From: Nocardia sp. NBC_00403
GTDB lineage: Bacteria; Actinomycetota; Actinomycetes; Mycobacteriales; Mycobacteriaceae
DNA: 64,000 nt
Assembly: GCF_036046055.1 (NCBI RefSeq)
Contig: NZ_CP107939.1
Location: 5,642,001 to 5,706,000, forward strand
Direction: 5' to 3'
A program made the position numbers and the translations under genes. The notes beneath the pieces were generated by a model. That model was not told the origin of the DNA, did no database searches, and saw nothing but the letters and a program-made list of their open reading frames with translations. Positions 55,582 to 64,000 of the stretch are shown here, one piece after another. Within the stretch, counting starts at the first letter, position 1; every line of letters starts with the position of its first letter.

Positions 55582-56481
55582 TCAACACTCGCGTACCACG
55601 GTGAGAGGGCATTGCACCGAATGCAGCAACGCGGCGCTGGTCGAACCGACAAGCATGCCGGCGAAGCCGCCGCGTCCATGGCTGCCGACCACAACCAGCT
55701 GTGCGTTCTCGGATTCCTTCAGCAACGAACGAGCCGGCTGGTCGCATACAAGAACTCGGCGAACGGAGACATCTGGATACCGTTCCACCCAGCCGGCCAG
55801 GCTCTCGGCGAGCAGTGCGTCTTCTGCGTCCTCGATGCCGCCCCAATCGAACGCGGGCAGCTGCGGGCCGCTCGTGTCTCTCCAGGAGTGCAGGGCGATA
55901 AGACCCACCTTGCGCCGTGATGCCTCCTCGAAGGCCAGTTCGATGCCCGCCACGCTGTTCTGGGTTCCGTCGACACCGACCAGGACCGGTTTGAATGCCG
56001 ATATCGCGTCGGTGGCCGAGGTGGTGTGCACCACGGTGACCGGACAGTGCGCGTGCCGGGTCACCGCGAGGGCCACCGAGCCGAGTACCTCGCGACGTAC
56101 TGCACCGAGCCCACGGCTGCCGACAACCAACATCCTGGCCCGCTTCGACCGCTCTATCAGCCAAGGAATAACCGGCTGACCAAGCATCGAAGTGGATATG
56201 GCGAGCACGTCGTCCGGCGCCGCCGCCCGCGCCGCCCAGGTTGCTTCGGTGAGTACCCGCTCGGCTTCGGTGCGCATCCGACGCACATCGTCGGGTGGTG
56301 CCGCGGTCGGGCCGAATCCGAACGGGACCGTGTACGACATCACGATCTCCAGGTGGCAGCGATGAACTGCGGCGTCTACCGCCGCCCATGCTGCGGCGTG
56401 ATAGGAAATGGCCGAGCCGTCTACGGCGACCACGATGGGAGCATCGATCGCAGAGTGTGACGGATCGGTGCCCTCCATCAT
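55582..56481 (-). CDS. Universal stress protein, tandem UspA domains, 299 aa
   Basis: Two UspA domains: the first from PIVVAVDGSAISYHAAAWAA with LVVGSRGLGAVRREVLGSVA, the second from PVLVGVDGTQNSVAGIELAF with LVVVGSHGRGGFAGMLVGST. The G2xG9xGS pattern of ATP-binding USPs is kept in both. Mycobacterial Rv2623-like proteins of this form are DosR targets that slow growth. ATG 56481 overlaps the stop of the upstream SHOCT gene, so the two are translated together. Confidence 0.88.
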   Translation of the reverse strand: MMEGTDPSHSAIDAPIVVAVDGSAISYHAAAWAAVDAAVHRCHLEIVMSYTVPFGFGPTAAPPDDVRRMRTEAERVLTEATWAARAAAPDDVLAISTSMLGQPVIPWLIERSKRARMLVVGSRGLGAVRREVLGSVALAVTRHAHCPVTVVHTTSATDAISAFKPVLVGVDGTQNSVAGIELAFEEASRRKVGLIALHSWRDTSGPQLPAFDWGGIEDAEDALLAESLAGWVERYPDVSVRRVLVCDQPARSLLKESENAQLVVVGSHGRGGFAGMLVGSTSAALLHSVQCPLTVVREC

Positions 56482-56786
56482 GGTCGGTCCTGTTCGTGAA
56501 TGTCGACGCCAGCCGGTGAGCGCACCTCTCCGGTCGGGGCATCACCACCGAGCACCGCAAGCCTACGTCGATATTCGGTCTCGTCGAGTTCACCGGTCGC
56601 GAACCGCTCAGCCAAAATGCCTGCGGGCGAGCGATTTCCGGTGGGCCGGAGCGAATATCGAGAAGGGCTGCTCGATGCGCGCAGCACCACGACGATCGCG
56701 GTGATCACGGCGAACCACAGCGGGATGACGATGAGCAGCATCACGACGAACATCCAGCCGTTCATTGCTCCCTCGTGCCAATACAT
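56478..56786 (-). CDS. SHOCT-domain membrane protein, 102 aa
   Basis: One membrane segment (WMFVVMLLIVIPLWFAVITA) followed by a C-terminal SHOCT motif (ILAERFATGELDETEYRRRL). SHOCT segments are short oligomerisation modules. ATG 56786 has AAAGGAGAAGATC upstream. It is overlapped with the universal stress gene, and its promoter probably lies beyond the dead nitroreductase fragment, near the box at 57040. Confidence 0.8.
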   Translation of the reverse strand: MYWHEGAMNGWMFVVMLLIVIPLWFAVITAIVVVLRASSSPSRYSLRPTGNRSPAGILAERFATGELDETEYRRRLAVLGGDAPTGEVRSPAGVDIHEQDRP

Positions 56787-56841
56787 GATCTTCTCCTTTC
56801 GACGGCGACAGCGGCGTTCCGCGCGAGAACGCCTTGCGCGG

Positions 56842-57007
56842 CCGCATGAGTGCCGAAGTACACCGACTTATCGCCGGCCCGCCACTGCCATGGCCGGGTG
56901 CTGTGCACCGACGGCGCACGCACCGCGAGTGAGAGCGGCAAACAAGGTGTTGGGATCAGGGTGTCGGGTCGGCATCTCGAGTTCTCCGCATCGGTGGGGA
57001 TGTGCAT
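56842..57007 (-). pseudogene. Acg-type nitroreductase, N-terminal remnant
   Basis: From ATG 57007 the frame reads MHIPTDAENSRCRPDTLI and LSLAVRAPSVHSTRPWQWRA then GDKSVYF, closely matching the start of the two intact paralogues (RAPSVHNTQPWRW). After about 50 residues the similarity ends and the SHOCT gene begins. A DosR-like box lies 32 bases upstream, so the promoter may now serve the SHOCT/USP pair. Confidence 0.7.
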
Positions 57008-57039
57008 GTCACGCTCGCAAACCAAGGCAGGCCACAGAA

Positions 57040-57054
57040 AGGGCCGAAAGGCCC
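57040..57054. promoter_or_regulatory. DosR-like box, minus-strand orientation
   Basis: On the minus strand GGGCCTTTCGGCCCT, one mismatch from GGGACTTNNGNCCCT; it is also a GGGCC/GGCCC palindrome. It precedes the nitroreductase remnant and the SHOCT/universal-stress genes. Confidence 0.5.
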
Positions 57055-57327
57055 GGTAATCGCGCCGACCGACCATGTTCGGACGGCCGATGCCGCATCG
57101 GGTTCCAGATGGCCGAAATACCCTTCGCCCGGTGCCGTTCGACACTGTGGATCGCGGTGCGTTCGAACCCATGCTGAGGACGGTGCGCCGATGACTCCGA
57201 TATCGGAGGTTGACGAAGCCTCGAGCCCGTTATCGAGGTGGAGAGCGTGGACCCGTCGATCCGCCCGGACGGGGGCCCTCACGATAGTCGGCTACTGCAC
57301 CGAATCCATTGGAAGGCAAGGCAAATC

Positions 57328-58206
57328 ATGTGCGGTTCCAAGATCAATCCGCCGATCGTCGTCGGTGTCGACGGTTCCCGTGCCGCCGCTGGTGCGGTGC
57401 GCTGGGCCGCTGCCGAGGCAGCCGCACATCACACCCCCTTGCACTTGGTTTCGGCGATCGGGCAGCCGATCGACTATGGACCGGGTCTCGGCTTCGCGCC
57501 GATCATCGATGATGCTTTCCGCGAGGCCAGCGCCGAAACTCTCACTACCGCTGAGAAGTCCGCGGCCGAGGCCGCCACGCTCGTCGATGATGCTGTTATC
57601 TCCACCTTCGTCGTCGAAGCGCCGCCGATTCCGGTACTGGTGAACCGTTCGAAGGAGGCACGGCTGCTTGTGGTCGGCACAACGGGCAAAGGCGCTTTCC
57701 GGCGTGGGCTGCTCGGTTCGGTGAGCACCGCACTGGCTCGGCACGCGCAATGCCCGGTGGTGGCTGTCCCCGCGACCGACAACCGCATGCCCGATCGGCT
57801 CTCCGGTGGTGTGGTAGTCGGCGTCGACGGATCACCATGCAGCATGGCCGCCATCGCGATCGCCTTCGACGAGGCATCCCACCGCGGGGTCGAACTGGTG
57901 GCCGTGCACACCTGGTCGGAGTTCAACCGGTACCTGTCTCGCACCGAACTCCAGGAACAGGCGGCAGGAGTGCTAGCCGAGAGCCTGGCCGGATTCGCCG
58001 AACAGTATCCCGATGTCATAGTGCGGCGCGTGGTTGTCGAAGATCACCCCGCCAGACGGCTGCTCGCCGAGTCCGAGCACGCGCAACTGATCGTCGTCGG
58101 CAGCCACGGCCGCGGCGGATTCGCCGGCATGACCCTCGGTTCGGTCGGCCAAGCCGTACTGCACGGCGCCGACATCCCGATCATCATCGCCCGCCAGGAA
58201 GACTGA
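57328..58206 (+). CDS. Universal stress protein, tandem UspA domains, 292 aa
   Basis: Two UspA domains, PIVVGVDGSRAAAGAVRWAA with LLVVGTTGKGAFRRGLLGSV, then VVVGVDGSPCSMAAIAIAF with LIVVGSHGRGGFAGMTLGSV. Both retain the ATP-loop pattern. ATG 57328 (MCGSKIN) is preceded by GGAAGGCAAGG; the open frame from 57238 is too long. Paralogue of the minus-strand gene at 55582-56481. A role in dormancy-type stress is inferred from neighbours. Confidence 0.88.
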   Translation: MCGSKINPPIVVGVDGSRAAAGAVRWAAAEAAAHHTPLHLVSAIGQPIDYGPGLGFAPIIDDAFREASAETLTTAEKSAAEAATLVDDAVISTFVVEAPPIPVLVNRSKEARLLVVGTTGKGAFRRGLLGSVSTALARHAQCPVVAVPATDNRMPDRLSGGVVVGVDGSPCSMAAIAIAFDEASHRGVELVAVHTWSEFNRYLSRTELQEQAAGVLAESLAGFAEQYPDVIVRRVVVEDHPARRLLAESEHAQLIVVGSHGRGGFAGMTLGSVGQAVLHGADIPIIIARQED

Positions 58207-58269
58207 ACCCCTGCCGGACAGCACCGATGTCTCCGGTCACCCGCCACGGGTGACCATCGGCCCGCCGCA

Positions 58270-58284
58270 ACAGGCGGAAGGCCC
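58270..58284. promoter_or_regulatory. Weak DosR-like box upstream of second nitroreductase
   Basis: On the minus strand GGGCCTTCCGCCTGT, agreeing with 9 of the 12 fixed positions of GGGACTTNNGNCCCT. It ends 37 bases before ATG 58322. Suggestive only. Confidence 0.3.
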
Positions 58285-58321
58285 ATATTCCGTAGCACCC
58301 GACCGGACGAGACTCGACACC

Positions 58322-59323
58322 ATGACCGCAAGCCACAGTTCTTCCGTAACCTCCGTACCGGATCATCGGACGATGCTGGCGGCGATCCGCCTCGCCGGCC
58401 GAGCACCCTCAGTGCACAACACCCAGCCTTGGCGCTGGGTGTTCGATGGCACCCGACTGCATTTGTACGCCGATATAGATCGGTGCCTGGCCTCGGCCGA
58501 CCCGAACGCGCGGCAGTTGGTGATCAGTTGCGGTGCCGCACTCCATCACGCTCGCACCGCGTTCGCCGCACACGGCTGGCACACCGATACGGTGCGTATG
58601 CCCGACCCGGCTCAGCCCTGGCACCTGGCTGCCATCGACTTCCGCCCGTGGCCCGACCCGCCCGCCGGAATCGCCGAGCGAGCACGCGCCATCGACCATC
58701 GATACACCGACCGGCTGCCGATGCTCGAGCCGGACGGTTTCGCGCGGATTCTGCCTGAACTGCGGATGCTGACCTCACCACACGACATCGAACTCGACGT
58801 GCTCGACGATGACGCCAGACAACGGGTGGCCGCTGCTTCGGACCACTCGTCAGCCACTCGTCAGTACGACATGATGTATCAAACCGAACTGCAGTGGTGG
58901 GCCGGTCATCACGACATGCCGGAGGGTGTTCCGCCGAACGCCCTGCCCTCAGATGCCGAATCCGCTCACGTCGACGTCGCACGCACGTTCCCCTCGGTGC
59001 CGCACTCGACCCGCCGAGCCGCGCTGGATGACCGCTCCAGACTGGTGGTACTGAGCTCGGCAAGCGAATCCAAACCGGCGTGGCTCCACACCGGTGAGGC
59101 GCTGTCGGCTGTGCTGTTGGCCTGCACCGCAGCCGGACTGGCAACCTGCGCGCTCACCCACATCACCGAACTCCCGACCGCTCGCACGACGATCGCGGGC
59201 TTCCTCCCCCACCCCACACTGCCCCAAGTTGTGATCCGCGTGGGCACTTCCCCCGACGACACCGAACCCCCGCCAACCCCTCGCCGCCCAGTCGCCGATG
59301 TCTACACCGAGCCCCGAACGTAG
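58322..59323 (+). CDS. Acg-family nitroreductase-like protein, 333 aa
   Basis: Paralogue of the 54452 gene: AAIRLAGRAPSVHNTQPWRW, IDHRYTDRLPMLEPDGFARI, TELQWWAGHHDMPEGVPPNA and HTGEALSAVLLACTAAGLAT. ATG 58322 (MTASHSSS) is preferred to the frame start at 58250. The pair of paralogues next to universal stress genes mirrors mycobacterial dormancy loci. Confidence 0.87.
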   Translation: MTASHSSSVTSVPDHRTMLAAIRLAGRAPSVHNTQPWRWVFDGTRLHLYADIDRCLASADPNARQLVISCGAALHHARTAFAAHGWHTDTVRMPDPAQPWHLAAIDFRPWPDPPAGIAERARAIDHRYTDRLPMLEPDGFARILPELRMLTSPHDIELDVLDDDARQRVAAASDHSSATRQYDMMYQTELQWWAGHHDMPEGVPPNALPSDAESAHVDVARTFPSVPHSTRRAALDDRSRLVVLSSASESKPAWLHTGEALSAVLLACTAAGLATCALTHITELPTARTTIAGFLPHPTLPQVVIRVGTSPDDTEPPPTPRRPVADVYTEPRT

Positions 59324-59512
59324 CGAATCAGCCTGCTGGACAACGAAAGACGCCTTGCCCGACCTACGGCTGGCATCGCCCTCGACCACTGCGGGTACCG
59401 TGAGGTACCACTCGTGGTATCGCGTAAGGGCAACGCGTATGCGACAAAGGTCGTTGCTCTCGCTGCCGAAGTGCCCTTTGCCCGCACCGTGATTCGGCGG
59501 AACGTATCGAGT

Positions 59513-60187
59513 ATGAAAACAACGACGGCATGCGCGATCGGGATCGCGACATACGCGGCGGGACTCGCGGTCGGCTCCCAGGTGATCGCGCGCCGATGGC
59601 GCCTCACCTGGGGCGCAACCAGCGACGAGGTGACACGAACCATGCCAGGTGACGAATTGCTTGCCGAACCGGATATCGTCGCCACCCGGGCGATCGCCAT
59701 TGCCGCGGGACCGGAACAGGTCTGGCCGTGGCTGGTCCAACTCGGACCCGGTCGTGGCGGTGCGTATACCTATGACTGGATCGAGAACCTGCTGGGCCTC
59801 GATATGCATAGCGCGAACACCATTCTCCCCGAGTTCCAGAGCCTCTCCGTCGGTGACGCTTTCACACTCGGCGCCAAGGGGCCGCGTATGCGTGTGGCGA
59901 TCCTCGACCCCGAACGGACGCTGGTGTTCGCCTCCGAAGACGGCCGCTGGGTGTGGGCGTTCGGGCTCTACCCTGCGACGAACGGCGTTCGGCTGGTCAG
60001 CCGCAACCGCATCGCGATCCCCGATGCCACCGTGTCCACTCGGCTGTTCAACTGGATGATCATGGAACCGGGCAGCTGGGTCATGGAACGGAAGATGCTG
60101 CTCGGCATCAAGGAGCGGGCCGAAGGCCGTCGCTGGAGAAGTTCTCTGCGATCTTCCGGTGATAGGACGGCAGGTTGCCCTCGATGA
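59513..60187 (+). CDS. SRPBCC-family protein with N-terminal membrane segment, 224 aa
   Basis: N-terminal hydrophobic segment (ACAIGIATYAAGLAVGSQVI) then a SRPBCC lipid- or ligand-binding fold: RAIAIAAGPEQVWPWLVQLG, GGAYTYDWIENLLGLDMHSA, LVFASEDGRWVWAFGLYP. The C-terminal ten or so residues run into a degraded neighbour and may be abnormal (SSLRSSGDRTAGCPR). ATG 59513. A 6-2-6 palindrome TACCAC-TC-GTGGTA lies at 59406-59419 upstream. Confidence 0.75.
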   Translation: MKTTTACAIGIATYAAGLAVGSQVIARRWRLTWGATSDEVTRTMPGDELLAEPDIVATRAIAIAAGPEQVWPWLVQLGPGRGGAYTYDWIENLLGLDMHSANTILPEFQSLSVGDAFTLGAKGPRMRVAILDPERTLVFASEDGRWVWAFGLYPATNGVRLVSRNRIAIPDATVSTRLFNWMIMEPGSWVMERKMLLGIKERAEGRRWRSSLRSSGDRTAGCPR

Positions 60188-60223
60188 GCAGGTTCGTGAT
60201 CATCGCGGCCCCGATGCTTGTGC

Positions 60224-60580
60224 CTACCTTTCGTTCTCGACGAGTCTGATGTCGGTGACGATGCTCGGTTCGATCTCGATCACCGTGTCCGTGACGGAGT
60301 CGACCCACGGTCGCAGCCGCTGCTCGAACTCGGCGATCCGCGCGGGATCGGTGACTGGCGGGCGAGTTCGGTGACCACCACCGACCACCCGAGTCGCCGG
60401 ATCGGGTCGAAGTCGTCCGCCTCGCAAGCGACGACGATCCGATGCGAGCCGGACCGCCGAACCGAGCCGAGAGGTGAGCCGAGTGCGGACGATGATGATC
60501 CGGTCGTCGACGACCACATGGTTGACCGGACATATGGCCGCTCGGGACCGAATTCCCTTATCCCGAGGCCCCGAGGTACA
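60224..60580 (-). pseudogene. Pyridoxamine 5'-phosphate oxidase-like protein, frameshifted
   Basis: The parts are all readable but in two frames: CPVNHVVVDDRIIIVRTRLT (frame 1), HRIVVACEADDFDPIRRLGW and SVVVTELAR (frame 2), and VTDPARIAEFEQRLRPWVDS then IEIEPSIVTDIRLVENER (frame 1). Together they match PPOX/F420-type split-barrel proteins (pattern VNYVVDG...VVxEVDxFDPxxRTGWSVVVTG). Two indels and a missing start show it is dead. In mycobacteria a protein of this family is encoded beside the tgs1 gene in the DosR regulon. Confidence 0.75.
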
Positions 60581-61375
60581 TCACACTCCGGCGATATCAC
60601 GCCGGTCGAAAACCGGCAGTGCGGTCAGCAGGACCACCGCGCCTGCCGCGACCAGATATCCATATGCCGCCGGTAATCCGGCTCCCATCGGCCCGCCGTC
60701 GATCGCCTGATGAAACGGCGACGCCGGCCCCCACGGCTGCATGGCATCGACCAGCTTGCTCGCCACGTAAAGCACGTACGCGCCGACGGCGAGCACCGAC
60801 GCGACTGCGAGCGCGACGATCCGGTTGCCGGTCGCCGCACCGATGGCCAGCGCGATCCAGCCGAACTCGACACCGAGCAGCACCATCGCGAGCGCACCCG
60901 CCGATGCTGCCCCGATTCCGACGCCGAGACCGAAGACCGCCGAGCACACCACGAGCGCACCGAAAAGCACGATCCCGAGTGCACCCGCCGTGGTGGCAAG
61001 TAGCGCGGCCTGCTCCAGTGCGAGACGAATCGGCGACAGCTTGGTCACCAGTAGCACTTCGAGTGTGCCGCGCTCCTCTTCGCCTGCGATCGCTCGGGCG
61101 CCGCGGCTTATCGCGAACACCAGAAACAGGATCGGCAGCAGCATGCTGAACAGCTCTGCATTCAGGAATCCGGTGCCAGTGACAAATGCGTCCATGTTGA
61201 ACAGCTTGCGCAGCGGCTCCGGGTAGCTGTCCAAGAATTCGCGCAGTCCCGCCATATCCGAGATCGACGGCCACAACGCGCTTTCCAGCAGTACGAGCGC
61301 GACGATGCCGAGGCTCCAACCGATCAGTCCACGCCGCTGATCGCGCAGACTCTTCAGATAGACGTTGCGCAACAC
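60581..61375 (-). CDS. ABC-2 type transporter permease, 264 aa
   Basis: About six membrane segments (LIGWSLGIVALVLLESALW, MLLPILFLVFAIS, GIVLFGALVVCSAVFGLGVG, GALAMVLLGVEFGWIALAIG, LVAAGAVVLLTALPVF) with the amphipathic ARAIAGEEERGTLEVLLVTK after segment two, as in drug/polyketide exporters. ATG 61375 lies 6 bases after the stop of the ATPase gene, forming one operon. Confidence 0.85.
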   Translation of the reverse strand: MLRNVYLKSLRDQRRGLIGWSLGIVALVLLESALWPSISDMAGLREFLDSYPEPLRKLFNMDAFVTGTGFLNAELFSMLLPILFLVFAISRGARAIAGEEERGTLEVLLVTKLSPIRLALEQAALLATTAGALGIVLFGALVVCSAVFGLGVGIGAASAGALAMVLLGVEFGWIALAIGAATGNRIVALAVASVLAVGAYVLYVASKLVDAMQPWGPASPFHQAIDGGPMGAGLPAAYGYLVAAGAVVLLTALPVFDRRDIAGV

Positions 61376-61381
61376 GGTCCG

Positions 61382-62263
61382 TCACTCCTGTCCGTAGTAG
61401 GTGAGGAAGACCTCTTCGAGATCCGGTTCGTGGCTGACGATGTCGACCACGTCGTAGGGTGCGACCGCCTTCACCAAATCTGCCGTCGAACCCTCCAGTT
61501 CGATATGCACCGCGACGGCGTTGCGTTCGGCCCGCCGGACGCCCGCGATCCCACGCAATACGTCCGAGTCCGGTGGCTCGCCTGCGAAGGTGAGGTCGAT
61601 GCGATGGAACGCCTGCTTGGTCAGCTCGGCCACCGACCGCACGGTGATCAACTGTCCTTCGCGCAGCATCCCCACCGTGTCGGCAACGGCCTGCACCTCC
61701 GACAACACGTGCGAGGACAAGAACACCGTGCGCCCCGCGGCGCGCGCCTGGCGCACCATGCCCAGGAATTCGCGCTGCACCAGCGGATCGAGCCCGGTTG
61801 TCGGCTCATCGAGCACTAGCAGGTCCGGCTCGAACATGAATGCCTGCACGATGCCGACCTTCTGCCGGTTGCCGTGTGACATCGCACCGATGCGCTGTGA
61901 GGGATCCAGATCCAGCCGCTCGATCATGGCGTCACGAACAGCGGGATCGACGCCGCCGCGCAGCGCGGCCAGGTAACGCAGATACTGCTCGGCGGTCAGA
62001 TCTGGATAGGCGACGAATTGTCCAGGCAGATAACCGATATGACGCTGCGCGACCTCACGCTCGCGCACCGTGTCAGCGCCGCGCACCCGGGCAGTTCCCC
62101 TGGTCGGCCGCATGAGACCGACCAGGATTCGGATGGTGGTCGTCTTGCCCGCGCCGTTGGGCCCGAGATAGCCGAAAACGACTCCGGCAGGGACTTTCAG
62201 CGTGACATCGACGAGCGCGGGCTGTCGCCCGTAGTACTTGGTGAGTCCGTCGAATTCGATCAT
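61382..62263 (-). CDS. ABC transporter ATP-binding protein (DrrA-like), 293 aa
   Basis: Walker A GPNGAGKTTTIRIL, Walker B LLVLDEPTTGLDPL, switch His in LSSHVLSEVQAVA; the signature is degenerate as SHGNRQKVGIVQAF (SHGNRQK in place of SGGxxQR), which recurs in this subfamily. A C-terminal about 80-residue extension is typical. ATG 62263 has GGGAGG eight bases upstream. Together with the next gene it makes a two-component exporter. Confidence 0.88.
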   Translation of the reverse strand: MIEFDGLTKYYGRQPALVDVTLKVPAGVVFGYLGPNGAGKTTTIRILVGLMRPTRGTARVRGADTVREREVAQRHIGYLPGQFVAYPDLTAEQYLRYLAALRGGVDPAVRDAMIERLDLDPSQRIGAMSHGNRQKVGIVQAFMFEPDLLVLDEPTTGLDPLVQREFLGMVRQARAAGRTVFLSSHVLSEVQAVADTVGMLREGQLITVRSVAELTKQAFHRIDLTFAGEPPDSDVLRGIAGVRRAERNAVAVHIELEGSTADLVKAVAPYDVVDIVSHEPDLEEVFLTYYGQE

Positions 62264-62288
62264 CGGTGAGCCTCCCGCGGTCGGCGCA

Positions 62289-63638
62289 TCAGTGCTGCGG
62301 CGCCGCGTCACGAGCACGAGCGAGCAGCTGTTCGGTCGCGCGCTGGATCCCCTCGGCGATCATGTCGATGTCGGGAGTGGTGTCGTAGTCGCCGGTAATG
62401 CCGAACACCAATTGGTCGCGGTAGCTGAGGATGGCGATGCCGGTGCGCAAACGCACCGCGATCGGGGCATAGGGGAGGATCTCCAACACTTCCCTGCCGT
62501 GCAGATACAACGGTTGTTTCGGACCCGGCACATTCGTGGCCAGGCCGGCGATGCTGTGCTGCGGTAGCCGCAAGACGAGCCGAACAGTCCAGGCGAGCGG
62601 CGCGAACGGCAGCCGAGAAGCCAAGGCAAACACCGAATTCGCCGCCGAGGCCGAGCCGCTGGCCTTGTGCTCGGCCATTCGCGTGTGCACAGCGCTCAGT
62701 TGTTGGACCGGATCTTCCAATTCGATCGGCAGCAATGGCAGCACAGCTGAAACCCTGTTATCGAGAATATCTTTCGCGTCCTTGGCGCGCACCGACACCG
62801 GTGCGAGAATGCGCAGCATATCGGCCGTCGGCTGCTCGCCGCGTTGCAGCAGTACCGCACGGAACGCGGCAGCGACCGCGGCGAGCGCGACATCGTTCAC
62901 AGTCACCCCGAATGCGGCTCCGATCTCCTTGACCTCCGGCAGGGACGTGCGTGCCACCGCATACCGGCGCTGTCGTCCGATCGGTCCGATGAGCGAGGAC
63001 CCCGCTGCCGGTAGCACCGCTTCCAGCACTATCGGGACCGCACCGCGCACTGTCTCCAACACCGCGCGTGGCACATCGATCGGTAACCGCAGTCCCTTGA
63101 CCAGCAAGCCGCGCCAGTCGCGCGACCCGTTGTCCACAGACTGTGGAAGGGGCGCGACTTGCTGTCGCGGCGAATCACACAGCCGCTCGAACAAGGTGAT
63201 CCCCGAAATACCGTCGACCATGCTGTGGTGAACTTTCACGATCAACGCCCAGCGATCGCCTGCGAGATGTTCGACGACGATGCACTGCCACAGCGGGTGA
63301 TCGCGATCGAGACGTTCCTCCATCTCTGTCGCGATCAGCTCGTGCAGCGTGGCCTCGTCACCGGGATCGGGTAAGGCGGTCCACCGAAGATGATGTGCCA
63401 GATCGAAATGCGGATCATCGACCCACACAGGCGCGGTGAGATCCCATCGAGCCCTACGCACTTTCTGTCGCAACCGGGCATCCACGTTCAAGTGTTCGGT
63501 AAGCGCTGCGGCGAACTCCGCCCGCGAGGGTGGGACGCCCGCGAGCACCGCCACCGCCCCGATTCCGGCGCTGACGTGCCGATCGGTGTCCTCCAGTTCG
63601 ATAAATCCCGAATCCAACGGGCCAAGTCCGGTCATCAC
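62289..63638 (-). CDS. Wax ester synthase / diacylglycerol acyltransferase, 449 aa
   Basis: WS/DGAT-family enzyme joining an acyl-CoA to a long-chain alcohol or diacylglycerol, producing storage wax ester or triacylglycerol. The catalytic motif HHSMVDG (HHxxxDG) is at residues 137-143 and the second family motif around NDVALAAVAAAFRAVLL is present; ATNVPGPKQPLYLHGREV closes the fold. Length is normal. In mycobacteria Tgs1 of this family is DosR-induced in hypoxia. ATG 63638. The stop is 25 bases before the ABC transporter genes. Confidence 0.9.
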   Translation of the reverse strand: MMTGLGPLDSGFIELEDTDRHVSAGIGAVAVLAGVPPSRAEFAAALTEHLNVDARLRQKVRRARWDLTAPVWVDDPHFDLAHHLRWTALPDPGDEATLHELIATEMEERLDRDHPLWQCIVVEHLAGDRWALIVKVHHSMVDGISGITLFERLCDSPRQQVAPLPQSVDNGSRDWRGLLVKGLRLPIDVPRAVLETVRGAVPIVLEAVLPAAGSSLIGPIGRQRRYAVARTSLPEVKEIGAAFGVTVNDVALAAVAAAFRAVLLQRGEQPTADMLRILAPVSVRAKDAKDILDNRVSAVLPLLPIELEDPVQQLSAVHTRMAEHKASGSASAANSVFALASRLPFAPLAWTVRLVLRLPQHSIAGLATNVPGPKQPLYLHGREVLEILPYAPIAVRLRTGIAILSYRDQLVFGITGDYDTTPDIDMIAEGIQRATEQLLARARDAAPQH

Positions 63639-64000
63639 AGGTGTCCATCTCGAATGCCGTGGAAGGCCGCTGCCGGATCGGCCACGGCCCCTGCCACCAC
63701 CTCATCGTCGCGCCTCGACGGGGCACCGAGGGAGATGCGAAGGGACTCAGGTTCAGGGACGTTGGCCCTCGTTGCGCTCGATTCGACAAATCGCCACCGA
63801 GTGTATGAGTCGTCGCCTGGTCACGAGCACGAAAAGGATCGGTGCTGTCCGGTTCTCGCTTGGTGGCAGATAGGGCATTGTGTGGCTACTGCGCAGGGCC
63901 GTGCGGGGTCACGGTCGGTCCAGGTGCAACGTGGGCTCACCGGGATGTTCTGTGGTTGGGCACGGCCACTGCATCGAACCGGTCCGATCCAGACGTGCGT
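63639..64000. other. Right end of window
   Basis: Contains the promoter region of the acyltransferase gene; AGGGACGTTGGCCCT at 63755-63769 resembles a DosR box with a one-base-short spacer. From about 63840 to the end a minus-strand frame rich in Cys (CPICHQARTG) runs off the window and could be the end of a zinc-ribbon protein, but this is not secure. Confidence 0.35.

Noticed and set aside
59406..59419. TACCAC-TC-GTGGTA palindrome upstream of the SRPBCC gene
   Set aside because: Only six-base arms and more than 90 bases from the start; such short repeats are expected by chance in a 64-kb window.
63840..64000. Cys-rich minus-strand frame running off the end (CPICHQ)
   Set aside because: Too short and cut by the window; no ribosome site or family can be judged.

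Overview
The window is high-GC DNA with an actinobacterial gene repertoire: FHA-domain ABC exporter, MspA-type porin, wax-ester synthase/DGAT, XRE-type regulators, family 2A encapsulin. It most resembles a member of the Mycobacteriales, probably Nocardia. This is judged from gene families only; no database comparison was possible.

Layout. 1-5.3 kb: the 3' end of a Ser/Thr kinase gene, several small hypothetical genes, and an XRE regulator/flavoprotein pair with a perfect palindromic operator candidate. 5.4-8.3 kb: a family 2A encapsulin shell gene overlapping the gene for its cysteine-desulfurase cargo, a sulfur-metabolism nanocompartment. 8.5-10 kb: a short pyruvate-phosphate-dikinase-like protein. 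10-15 kb: a zinc uptake locus (aztD, aztC and an unusual aztB-propeller fusion on the minus strand, aztA divergent) with a Zur-like box between the two arms. 15-29.3 kb: housekeeping and accessory genes (secreted lipase, cyclase, archaeal-type ProS, FHA-ABC exporter, esterase, proline dehydrogenase, secreted EEP-family phosphodiesterase) with decayed fragments. 29.7-33.2 kb: a four-subunit fumarate reductase operon (frdABCD) preceded by a small gene. 33.6-35 kb: a FAD monooxygenase behind two overlapping palindromes.

35.5-47 kb is a mobile-element zone. It holds an alanine dehydrogenase fragment, an ISL3 fragment, an IS481-type element with its 6-bp GCTAGC duplication, a repeat-bearing MspA-type porin, an IS701-type element with a split transposase, a decayed IS5-type element, a large LuxR-type ATPase regulator, a complete ISL3-type element and an IS256-type remnant.

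48-63.6 kb looks like a hypoxia/dormancy island comparable in content to the mycobacterial DosR regulon. It has a group 3b-like [NiFe]-hydrogenase operon with its own maturation protease and an embedded cyclic-nucleotide-binding protein, a flavodoxin, two Acg-type nitroreductases, two universal stress proteins, a SHOCT membrane protein, an SRPBCC protein, a drug-type ABC transporter and a triacylglycerol/wax-ester synthase. Several promoters carry DosR-box-like motifs. The island also contains broken copies of the same families (nitroreductase, universal stress protein, pyridoxamine-phosphate-oxidase-like), so it is duplicating and decaying. No tRNA, rRNA or CRISPR array was recognised.
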